Source: Streptococcus entericus DSM 14446 (GTDB taxonomy: Bacteria; Bacillota; Bacilli; Lactobacillales; Streptococcaceae). From it: a stretch of 64,000 nt of DNA. The notes below the pieces were generated by a model, which did not search any database, was not told the origin of the DNA, and saw only the letters and a program-made list of their open reading frames with translations. Positions 47,858-54,914 of this stretch are shown here, one piece after another. Both the position numbers and the translations under genes were made by a program. Each line of letters opens with the position of its first letter. Positions within the stretch are counted from its first letter, which is position 1. The stretch lies in contig NZ_KB904184.1 of the NCBI RefSeq assembly GCF_000380025.1, positions 1 through 64,000 of the forward strand, written 5' to 3'.

Positions 47858-48341
47858 AAATTTTTCTCCATTTAAATACCCTATAATTTCCTACTATTCA
47901 AGGGACTTCGCTAACTCAGGTCATTCTTATGGCGGCTTAGTCTCTCCACTAATTTCAGAGGACACACTTAAGAATTCCAAGTCAAATTCTTTTGCCCTCG
48001 TTTCTAATATTACGACTTGCCCCCTTAACAAGGCTTAGTCATTGACCGATTACCTGGCATAGCCGACACATTGTCTTTTAATCAGTTTTTACACTTTTAA
48101 TAAACTGTATTCAGCCCAAATGAAATCTCACAGAATAATTGGTAATACCCACCATCATTATATCATAAAATGAATCCGCTTATCTCAATTAATTGGAACA
48201 TGCGAATACTTAAAGTAATGAAGTTCTTGATAATAGAAGAGTAGAAATATTTTTCTCCTTTTCTTAATTAAAATAATACGAATATATTTTTCCTTCAATA
48301 AAGGCTCGTGCATGATAATAAAATAGTGTCAATTTCAGAAC
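47858..48341. other. Non-coding part of the island
   Basis: About 480 bp, AT-rich, with stops in all frames. No RNA, repeat or promoter recognised with confidence. It borders the 142-bp repeat unit. Confidence 0.4.
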
Positions 48342-48485
48342 TCACACTTCCAAACACCATTTAAGCGATATTGAAGGTGGGTACGTTTCTATTCCCGCAA
48401 ACTCCTTGTCAATGGAAACAAACACGTACCCACAGGGTAAATGGAAATAGATTTTTGATAATTTCTTGCTATCACTTCTACTCAC
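48342..48485 (-). CDS. Possible 47-aa protein in the repeat unit
   Basis: A GTG-started frame reads SKKLSKIYFHLPCGYVFVSI and GIETYPPS before stopping at 48342. The second copy of the repeat (56981-57121) has lost one A and is frameshifted after SKKLSK. The protein-like sequence in one copy and its break in the other suggest a former gene. Not recognised; no strong SD site. Confidence 0.3.
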   Translation of the reverse strand: MSRSDSKKLSKIYFHLPCGYVFVSIDKEFAGIETYPPSISLKWCLEV

Positions 48486-48515
48486 TCCAAAAAATTACTC
48501 ACTCTGATACTTCCC
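48374..48515. repeat. 142-bp direct repeat, copy 1
   Basis: It runs from AAGGTGGGTACG to CTGATACTTCCC and matches 56981-57121 at about 95%. A perfect inverted repeat GTGGGTACGT / ACGTACCCAC lies inside this copy. In both copies it sits about 60 bp left of an rlmD-like 3' fragment. Confidence 0.9.
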
Positions 48516-48574
48516 CCCATACTACAAAAAGCCTTGTCTCCAAGGCTTTTTAAGATGCTTTCGTTCCAAGGTTT

Positions 48575-48619
48575 CTATGCTTTCACGAGCAGAGCTACGC
48601 GCTCCACATGTGATGAGAG
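48575..48619 (-). pseudogene. rlmD (rumA)-like 3'-end fragment, copy a
   Basis: On the minus strand the frame reads LSSHVERVALLVKA and a TAG stop. It resembles the C-terminus of the 23S rRNA uracil methyltransferase RlmD, a known insertion site for streptococcal ICEs and prophages. The plus-side flank is shared with copy c. Likely an old attachment site; identity rests on short similarity. Confidence 0.5.
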
Positions 48620-48684
48620 CTTTCTTCTATACTAATGAACGAAAGGAAGTGAAAGTGATTTCAGGATTATACTGTGGAACGGAA
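48615..48684. repeat. 70-bp direct repeat of element terminus, copy 1
   Basis: GAGAGCTTTCTTCTATACTAAT through ACTGTGGAACGGAA recurs with about 10 differences at 57342-57409. In both places it directly abuts an rlmD-like 3' fragment, as expected for the end of an inserted element. Confidence 0.8.
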
Positions 48685-48743
48685 CAGTAGCCCTAGTATC
48701 GACTACTGTTGTTTCTATTCATATTGGCTATTCTAGGACTGAG

Positions 48744-49187
48744 ATGAAAAAATCTATAAATGCTCAGAAAAAAATTGAACCCGCAAATCTCCCCAAAACA
48801 ATGGTGAGTCATGTACTTGAATTATTCCGAAAGAAATACACCTCTGGTGCAGTGAGACAAATTGGTGTGTCTTATAGTGGTTTTGTAGATGAAAGCTATA
48901 CTCTTCTATCACTCTTTGATGATGTAGAGCAAATTGAAAAAGAAAACAGACTTCAGACAGCTATTGATGTTGTCCGAGAACAGTTTGGTTTTTTAGTCAT
49001 ACAAAAAGGAACCGTCCTAACTGAAGGTTCCAGAAATATTGAACGTAGTAAACTTATCGTTAGAACAATACCAAGTCTGAATAAGGATTTCATTTTGATA
49101 AAAACTACAACAGGTCACATCAATTTGAAATTGAAAGATATTTTGAGTATTGAACTTGTTGAGGAGGTGCTTTATGAATCAGCTTGA
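48744..49187 (+). pseudogene. UmuC C-terminus fused to YolD-like tail
   Basis: Residues 24-107 match the little-finger end of a Y-family polymerase: VLELFRKKY, GVSYSGFVDES, LLSLFDDVEQIEKENRL and GSRNIERSKLI. The frame then runs straight into HINLKLKDILSIELVEE, the end of a YolD-like protein. The polymerase catalytic domain and the YolD start are missing, so an in-frame deletion joined two formerly adjacent genes. It is unlikely to polymerise DNA. The stop overlaps the next gene by 14 bp. Confidence 0.7.
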
Positions 49188-49473
49188 GTTTCAGCGTAAT
49201 CACCTGCAAATGTACTATTACAGCGAGAGCTACCAAGATTTTGAACGTGACTTCTACCACTACTCTAACATGAATATTCCATTGACCTTCCTGACCGATG
49301 ATATCCTCAAAACAATGGCGACTTCACGTAAGAATTACTTTGTCCTCAATAAGGAAAAGGCTAGAGATAACCGTGATCATTTCTTCCTATTTGAGATAAA
49401 TATCATAGATGAGAATCCGCTAATCTACCGCTATTCTTACAAGAAAACAACTACATATTTAACACAAAAATAG
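49174..49473 (+). CDS. DUF5960 family protein, second copy
   Basis: The 99-residue protein starts MNQLEFQRNHLQMYYYSESY and shares NIPLTFLTDDIL and RDHFFLFEI with the copy at 42917. The ATG has GAGGAGG upstream; an earlier in-frame ATG adds eight residues and lacks such a site. A terminator follows. Confidence 0.7.
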   Translation: MNQLEFQRNHLQMYYYSESYQDFERDFYHYSNMNIPLTFLTDDILKTMATSRKNYFVLNKEKARDNRDHFFLFEINIIDENPLIYRYSYKKTTTYLTQK

Positions 49474-49499
49474 GAGCAGTTCAATTGACCGCTCCTGTT
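49468..49499 (+). terminator. Intrinsic terminator after the second DUF5960 gene
   Basis: AGGAGCAGTT and GACCGCTCCT form an imperfect stem, followed by GTTTAT. Confidence 0.55.
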
Positions 49500-49549
49500 T
49501 ATCATTAAGAACCAGTAAAAGTCCATGAAGGGTACAACAACTCCCATTA

Positions 49550-50887
49550 CTATTCTAGTCCGTGCTCTTTTCTAATTGCTGCTCTTTCTTCTGCAGTTCC
49601 CCCCCTAGCTCCAACAACTACACCATTTCTCCGATAGGCATGAGCTGCTGGATCTTTTCTTTGTTTTGGGTAGTTATGAGTGTTATTATTTTCAGAGACT
49701 GATATTTCCACGTTATTATTTCTATTATCGAATGTCGAAGTCGTATCGCTAACAGAATCATCTTCACAGTCTGCTTGACCACTAAAATTCGCTTTTGAAC
49801 GCGTTTCTCTGTCACTAATATTCATAGCAACTACACTCGCAATTACGCCAGCCGTAGCGAGCACTTCCTCTTTATGTTCACCAATAAATTTTAGAATACT
49901 TAATCCACCTTTTATTATCTGCCCACCTAAACCTCTTGCAAATTTCATACCTTTGTCTACTACAGAATCAGGACCAATATCTCCCTCCAGCCTATGCTCA
50001 ATAGTCTGCTTTTGATAAGATTTGGAATCTATACCTGACATTGTGTCATTACTTCCAACATTTCTGCCTTGATTGTTCAGCTTGATTTCTTCTGTAATCG
50101 GTTGAAGAATTTCTTTGCTTTCACTAGAATACACATTCCAATCATAAGACTGACCATTTAAAACTTCACCACTATAGAGCTTCTCTTTTATTCTAGATAC
50201 ACTTGCATCTTTTATTGACAGTTCTGACACGGTACTTGGTAGTATATTAAACTCAACATACTTCAAATAATCCGCAACAACTCTATTGATATCTGCCTTT
50301 TCAAAAGCAATATCAAGTGGTCGCTTGTTTGGATATAAGGCACTTAACTCTTCAAATTCTTCACGTTGTTTCTGAGTTAATTGTTTTATCCCTTCCTCTG
50401 TAGTTAATATGCCATCGATGTCTACCATCGGTATTTCATAGCGATATTTTACAATCTTTTTCCACTGGTTAAAGACGTATGTACTTCCACCACTCTTGAT
50501 ATCTGGACCAGGAACGGCTTTATACCCCTCCCCAGTATCAACTATGTGAAGTAAATCTGCTTTCGAAGATGGGTCAGGGTTAGTTATGGTCATAACTACA
50601 GCTCCCTTATTCTTTAAGGCATTGTACTCAGCACAAACTAACCATTCAGAAATAATTCCACGAAACAAACTTAAATCATTTTTCCCATTTCTTTCTCTAA
50701 GTAATGCTAGTCCCTTAGAAAGGCTTTGAGGAGTTCTCACCATTCTATCTATTGCATCATCTGTATAATTTTTTGTAGAATACTGCTTAATAGCAACCTT
50801 GACACAGTCTACCAATTCATCAGGTACGCTATATTCCGATGTCAAAAGTTGGACTAATCTATCTCTCGTACTAACTGTTAATTCCAT
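49550..50887 (-). CDS. Unknown protein with PD-(D/E)xK-like region and a membrane segment
   Basis: The 445-residue protein has an order resembling a PD-(D/E)xK nuclease: Glu81 in IISEWL, Asp111 in SSKADLLHI, and Asp129-x-Lys131 in PGPDIKSGG. A hydrophobic segment near residues 345-362 (EEVLATAGVIASVVAMN) and a polar, Asn/Ser-rich tail follow, ending in a conserved-looking motif AHAYRRNGVVVGARGG. It lies 10 bp after the DUF1643 gene and is probably co-transcribed. The nuclease reading is inference. Confidence 0.55.
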   Translation of the reverse strand: MELTVSTRDRLVQLLTSEYSVPDELVDCVKVAIKQYSTKNYTDDAIDRMVRTPQSLSKGLALLRERNGKNDLSLFRGIISEWLVCAEYNALKNKGAVVMTITNPDPSSKADLLHIVDTGEGYKAVPGPDIKSGGSTYVFNQWKKIVKYRYEIPMVDIDGILTTEEGIKQLTQKQREEFEELSALYPNKRPLDIAFEKADINRVVADYLKYVEFNILPSTVSELSIKDASVSRIKEKLYSGEVLNGQSYDWNVYSSESKEILQPITEEIKLNNQGRNVGSNDTMSGIDSKSYQKQTIEHRLEGDIGPDSVVDKGMKFARGLGGQIIKGGLSILKFIGEHKEEVLATAGVIASVVAMNISDRETRSKANFSGQADCEDDSVSDTTSTFDNRNNNVEISVSENNNTHNYPKQRKDPAAHAYRRNGVVVGARGGTAEERAAIRKEHGLE

Positions 50888-50896
50888 ATCACTTAC

Positions 50897-51448
50897 CTAA
50901 ATTGTTAAATATATTTTTCCATTTTCTGAAATATTTTGTTTAACACTCCGATTCAACGGATGAACAGGTTGTCCCCACTTAGTTAATGGCGCGAATGAGT
51001 AAACTCTAATACCACTTTCTTTGAAAAACGATAGTAGTGTATCTCTACCTTGTACTAAGGAAGGGTGAACTAGATTCCCCCAGGCTCCCCATACTTCAGT
51101 TATTTTATTCTGAATTAAAAAATCCATTATGATACGCACGTTTTCATCTACAAGCTCAGAATTAAATTCATCTAAATCAGCTGCATTGGTAGCTCGCTCT
51201 GGGTAAACATTGGCGACAACCCAGCCATCACATCCTAATTTTTTACTAGCATTTATAATTCGGTTGATTGTACGATCGCTATAGTCCTCATTAGCTGCTG
51301 AGGGATTCATACATATAGCCACGAGTGGATTAGTTCCTAAGCGTCCCAGTAGGAATCTATGGTAGGCATTATATTTTTCAGGAATACATAGATTAGGCTC
51401 TTCTCCTAAAGGATAGGCTGGTCTGACTTTTGTAACTTTATCGTTCAT
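50897..51448 (-). CDS. DUF1643 domain protein
   Basis: The 183-residue protein has the family phrases ICMNPSAANEDYSDRTINRI, VVANVYPERAT, WGAWGN and FAPLTKWGQPVHPLNR. DUF1643 is common in phages and defence or nucleotide-modification gene sets; its activity is unknown. GGAGG precedes the start and TGT-TATAAT lies at 51469-51477 on the minus strand. Its 3' neighbour is the PD-(D/E)xK-like gene. Confidence 0.85.
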   Translation of the reverse strand: MNDKVTKVRPAYPLGEEPNLCIPEKYNAYHRFLLGRLGTNPLVAICMNPSAANEDYSDRTINRIINASKKLGCDGWVVANVYPERATNAADLDEFNSELVDENVRIIMDFLIQNKITEVWGAWGNLVHPSLVQGRDTLLSFFKESGIRVYSFAPLTKWGQPVHPLNRSVKQNISENGKIYLTI

Positions 51449-51468
51449 AGAGTTACCTCCTACAATAT

Positions 51469-51477
51469 ATTATAACA
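51469..51477 (-). promoter_or_regulatory. Extended -10 promoter of the DUF1643 operon
   Basis: TGT-TATAAT on the minus strand, about 20 bp before the start codon. The WYL-type operator is absent here. Confidence 0.6.
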
Positions 51478-51496
51478 TGAAATCCCTTGCAAAAAT

Positions 51497-51536
51497 ATGA
51501 AAATGGCAGGAATACAATAGTTGTACTCCCACCAAT
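51497..51536 (-). terminator. Probable terminator after the Nmad3-like gene
   Basis: GGAATACAA and TTGTACTCC pair around TAG with one mismatch, extended by TGG/CCA; ATTTTCATATTTTT follows on the minus strand. Upstream (51540-51636) a short tail reads AFVFELKDFEELSDFRK, a possible gene remnant. Confidence 0.5.
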
Positions 51537-51639
51537 AATTTTTATCTTCGTTCCTTACTATTTATTGTCGTTTTTACGAAAGTCAGATAGTTCCTCAAAA
51601 TCCTTCAATTCAAAAACAAAAGCCTTATTAATTGCCTAG

Positions 51640-52449
51640 TCACGTTAAAAATATACTCTTAGCCCAGTTTTCAGAAATCTCATTCTCTTTTAGGACCAAC
51701 TCCTGCCATTGTCCTGCGTAATATATCCCTTCCTTCTTAGCTGAATTTTTAACCCGTTTACTGATATTAGTTGGAAGCAAAGCTTCTACTTCATTCCAAA
51801 TAGCTTTGGAACAACCTTCTTTCGTAAGAATTCTTTTTTCAGTGAATGTGAATACTCCGGACCCACTACGAGAATTGTCAAAAGATAATTCCTTAGTTGG
51901 TAAATACAACATATTTGTCTTTTGCTTAGCACGTTCAGGATGAGCATGTGGATGCCATTGATATTTTTTTTGTAACGTATCTTGTTCCGAGATAAGTTCA
52001 CCAACTTGCAAATAACCATACAAAATGTGTAGATCTGGGGCACCTTTTACATATCGCAATGTGCCTTCACATGGATTGCCTTCCGTTTGTTTAAACCACC
52101 CGAAAAAGAGAAAAAGATCTCCAATTCCAACATTTTGATTCCTTAGATAGCTCTGAGATTGATTAATTTGTCCAAATCCTGCAATCCAATCTTGAGGTAA
52201 ATTTAGATGTGCTTCTGGTCTAATATCTGGATCCAGATGGCAATTCCAATCTCTTATTTTTAAATCTTTTGGCTTTAACTGTGTTAAGATATCTGAATAT
52301 GCTACCCCTTCATATTGTAAATCTTGATACGTTAGTTGATCGATTTTTGCAGGAATTGGAAAAGACAAAAGAGTACCATCGGGTAAAATTGGATTAGGCA
52401 CGCCACCTGCCTTACTGTCAAATCCCTTTCGTGATAAGATAACTTTCAT
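51640..52449 (-). CDS. Nmad3-like protein (nucleotide modification associated domain 3)
   Basis: The 269-residue protein starts MKVILSRKGFDSKAGGVPNP and contains ILPDGTLLSFPIP, CHLDPDIRPEAH and FLFFGWFKQ, the conserved core of Nmad3. These domains were described by comparative genomics beside DNA base-modification and conflict genes. It begins directly after the Nmad2-like stop. No enzyme activity is established. Confidence 0.75.
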   Translation of the reverse strand: MKVILSRKGFDSKAGGVPNPILPDGTLLSFPIPAKIDQLTYQDLQYEGVAYSDILTQLKPKDLKIRDWNCHLDPDIRPEAHLNLPQDWIAGFGQINQSQSYLRNQNVGIGDLFLFFGWFKQTEGNPCEGTLRYVKGAPDLHILYGYLQVGELISEQDTLQKKYQWHPHAHPERAKQKTNMLYLPTKELSFDNSRSGSGVFTFTEKRILTKEGCSKAIWNEVEALLPTNISKRVKNSAKKEGIYYAGQWQELVLKENEISENWAKSIFLT

Positions 52450-53139
52450 TTAGTTCTCTCCTTTTATATACATCGGATGATAGGGTAAATCTACAACTTC
52501 ATTTTTTTCTCCCAACAATTCTGTGATGTAATTCATAAGTTCTTTTGTATCTTCTGGTCTTTCATTAGAATTATAAAAACCATTTTTTGTATTCCACCTT
52601 GGAAATGGTTTACCTGCTAACCTTGATCGACTTCCCATTGGAAAAAAGTCTAAAATGTTTTTTGGCAACTCTAAAGGTGACTTACCAAAATACTTAAATC
52701 TTTCCGAAATGATAATCGGATCATTCATAGTTTTTGGATTCCACCATTCATGATCGATACAATAATTATAAGTGTAGGCATCCCGACGATTGATTGAACT
52801 GTCTGATTTTAAATAATTCCTTATTGAATCAACTTTAGATATTTTTGCAACAAATACTAAATGATTGTACTTTGGAGAAATAAATAAACCTTGTTCATCT
52901 CTCCATTTACCACCATCATGTGAATGCCCTGCAACTGCCATAACATAAGCATCCACTTCTCCATAATTTATTCTATCTGCCCAATTTTTTCTCAAATTTC
53001 TACGTAGTTGTAACATACAACCTCCTTCAGTCAACAACTCAGGTGTTGCCTCATACTTTTCCGTAAAAACGCAAGGATTAATACCATAATCATGCGTCAT
53101 TCGATAACAATAGATTATAGTCTGCTTGTCCATATTCAT
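52450..53139 (-). CDS. Nmad2-like protein (nucleotide modification associated domain 2)
   Basis: The 229-residue protein begins with YCYRMTHDYGINPCVF, and later has ADRINYGEVDAYVMAVAGHS and HLVFVAKISKV, which fit the Nmad2 pattern of a small beta-rich nucleotide- or base-binding domain. It touches the Nmad3-like gene and lies 27 bp after a 40-residue gene. Family assignment is by motif recall. Confidence 0.65.
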   Translation of the reverse strand: MNMDKQTIIYCYRMTHDYGINPCVFTEKYEATPELLTEGGCMLQLRRNLRKNWADRINYGEVDAYVMAVAGHSHDGGKWRDEQGLFISPKYNHLVFVAKISKVDSIRNYLKSDSSINRRDAYTYNYCIDHEWWNPKTMNDPIIISERFKYFGKSPLELPKNILDFFPMGSRSRLAGKPFPRWNTKNGFYNSNERPEDTKELMNYITELLGEKNEVVDLPYHPMYIKGEN

Positions 53140-53166
53140 CCCTCCTAAACATCTACTTTATGACCA

Positions 53167-53289
53167 CTATCTTTTCTTTTCAACACTAGCATTTGGAATA
53201 TTTTTTGCATAAAATTCAGCTGATTGTTTATCATAGAACCCTTGTGCAATCATATTACCAAACTGATCAACAACAATCCATTCTTGCAT
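53167..53289 (-). CDS. Small protein (40 aa) in the Nmad operon
   Basis: The frame reads MQEWIVVDQFGNMIAQGFYD and continues to a TAG at 53167. AAAGGAG lies 9 bp before the ATG. It sits between the DnaA-like and Nmad2-like genes in the same direction. Not recognised; it has a compact beta-hairpin and helix look. Confidence 0.6.
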   Translation of the reverse strand: MQEWIVVDQFGNMIAQGFYDKQSAEFYAKNIPNASVEKKR

Positions 53290-53331
53290 GTTAATAGTCT
53301 CCTTTCAATTGAGAACATTTTGATTTACATA

Positions 53332-53797
53332 TCATTGATTTTTTGAAACGATACTTGTTGTTGATCCCCATTGTAACCGTTCCTGTAATTTGCTAGAAAC
53401 TTCCAGGCTATTTGGGGCAACAGTTGAAGAAATAATAAACTGTTTCTTGTTTGCTTCGATCAGCTTTGCTAGCTGTTCTTCAAGAACATCATCTTTAGGC
53501 ATTTGATTCAAATCATCAATTAAGATATGGTCAAATTCGGAATATGTAAGATTTTCTACCAAATGATAGGTTAAATTTTCTGCTGATAACAAAATTACCT
53601 GATTTTGTTCAGATAGCAGTGCATTGTTTGTAGCATTTAGCAAATGAGATTTCCCAACTCCCTCTTCGCCGTAAATATAGACTGGATTGTAGCGTTTTTT
53701 GTCCTTGACAACAGCTTTTAATGCAGCAATAGACCAAGCATTTCCATCATTGACCGAAAAAATTCTCAAACGTCTGATTCTTGTTAAGTAGTTTCAT
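53332..53797 (-). pseudogene. DnaA-type AAA+ ATPase, short and frameshifted at a T6 run
   Basis: The main frame has Walker A GEEGVGKSH, Walker B HILIDDLNQ, a sensor-1 region FIISSTVAPNS and KLQERLQWG like DnaA box VII, then ends, lacking the HTH domain IV of DnaA. The natural start MKLLNKNQTFENF at 53797, with an AGAGGT site, is in another frame. Removing one T from the T6 run (A6 at 53757-53762 on the plus strand) joins it to FSVNDGNAWSIAAL. Either a broken gene or one read by slippage. Confidence 0.65.
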
Positions 53798-53827
53798 CTT
53801 TCATACCTCTTTTTTCTTGATAAGTTT

Positions 53828-53833
53828 ATTATA
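53828..53833 (-). promoter_or_regulatory. -10 element of the DnaA-like/Nmad operon
   Basis: TATAAT on the minus strand, 9 bp downstream of the 19-bp inverted repeat, which therefore covers the -35 region. Confidence 0.6.
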
Positions 53834-53842
53834 AAAGATTCC

Positions 53843-53861
53843 GTAGACAATATTTGTCCAC
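53843..53861. promoter_or_regulatory. 19-bp operator, copy 1 (candidate WYL regulator site)
   Basis: On the minus strand GTGGACAA-ATA-TTGTCTAC. The same half-sites with a different 3-bp centre occur at 56833-56851. It lies between the WYL gene and the DnaA-like/Nmad operon, over that operon's -35 region. Confidence 0.7.
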
Positions 53862-53867
53862 CTATTT

Positions 53868-54818
53868 CTATTTGTCATAATTTTGTTGCATTTTTTTGAG
53901 AAAATTCTTCATGTCGTCCACTAAAATAGCAGGTGAAAGCACTGTCAAAGCATCTGCTTGACTTAGCAGCCAGCGTTTCAACCCTGGAGTGTCTTGACTA
54001 ATAAATTCAACGATAACTCCGTTGGGAGTATGTTCAATGATCCTGGCTGTTGGAAATTGATCCGTTACAATGGTAGGATCAAAAGAAAATAGAACTCTAA
54101 TCGTCAACTCTCGTCCCATAAATGGATCAACACGTTTGTTCCGTACTTCGCCATCACGAAACTTCCTCCCATAAGATATCTGCGGTTTCTTTTCTTTTGA
54201 TACTTTCCAATCTATAATTCTATCTAGTTTTAAGGTCATATATGACTCGAAAGCCAAATTATATGCTACAACATAAAAGTAATGTACATCATAGTATAAG
54301 GATACAGGAAGAATCGTATGTTGTTTTTCGGTATTATAAGGTGACTGATACCGAATATCTAGAACCAACTCTTTACGTATCATTTCCGACCATTCCCAAA
54401 TTTTATCAATCCGATTTTGAGTATCAGACAATGGTGCATAATGTAGTAACTCACTCGCAATAATTTGATAAACCTCTTTTTGTTCCTCTTTAGAGGTTAA
54501 AACCAACAAACTATCGATCAGAGACTTATTTTCGTCTTTGTTCAAAGAACGGTTCTCTAACAAAATCTTTGATATAACCAAAATATCCTTTTTATTAAAT
54601 AAGGATTTGCCTTTTAGATAACGGGTATGATATTTTGCATCATAGACAAGTTCCGCTGCAACTATTGGCTGCGATTCCAAGAAGTTCCCTAAAAGAGAGA
54701 AATCTCTCTGTATTGTTTTTTCACTAACTCCAAACTCATCGGCTAACTGTAACTTAGAAAGATGAGCACCTGATTGCAAACGTAGAAAAATCGTTAGTAA
54801 GCGTTCTTGATCGTTCAT
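53868..54818 (-). CDS. WYL domain transcriptional regulator
   Basis: The 316-residue protein has an N-terminal winged HTH (LSKLQLADEFGVSEKTIQRDFS), a WYL ligand-binding domain near residues 140-215 (YYDVHYFYVVAYN) and a C-terminal WCX-like domain. WYL repressors often guard phage-defence loci. TGT-TATAAT lies at 54840-54848 on the minus strand. It sits between the two operons that carry the shared 19-bp inverted repeat, and is the likely binder. Confidence 0.88.
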   Translation of the reverse strand: MNDQERLLTIFLRLQSGAHLSKLQLADEFGVSEKTIQRDFSLLGNFLESQPIVAAELVYDAKYHTRYLKGKSLFNKKDILVISKILLENRSLNKDENKSLIDSLLVLTSKEEQKEVYQIIASELLHYAPLSDTQNRIDKIWEWSEMIRKELVLDIRYQSPYNTEKQHTILPVSLYYDVHYFYVVAYNLAFESYMTLKLDRIIDWKVSKEKKPQISYGRKFRDGEVRNKRVDPFMGRELTIRVLFSFDPTIVTDQFPTARIIEHTPNGVIVEFISQDTPGLKRWLLSQADALTVLSPAILVDDMKNFLKKMQQNYDK

Positions 54819-54839
54819 ATTTACCTCAATTCTAAAAAA

Positions 54840-54848
54840 ATTATAACA
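54840..54848 (-). promoter_or_regulatory. Extended -10 promoter of the WYL gene
   Basis: TGT-TATAAT on the minus strand, about 20 bp before the ATG. No 19-bp operator is seen here. Confidence 0.55.
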
Positions 54849-54914
54849 TCTCTAACAGTTTATATTCAAGCATTCCACCTTTTCTAGATTGATAGTTCCG
54901 TTAAAAATATCATT

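Noticed and set aside
48615..48684. Short frame VKVISGLYCGTEQ considered as a leader peptide
   Set aside because: The second copy has stops in the same frame and no start.
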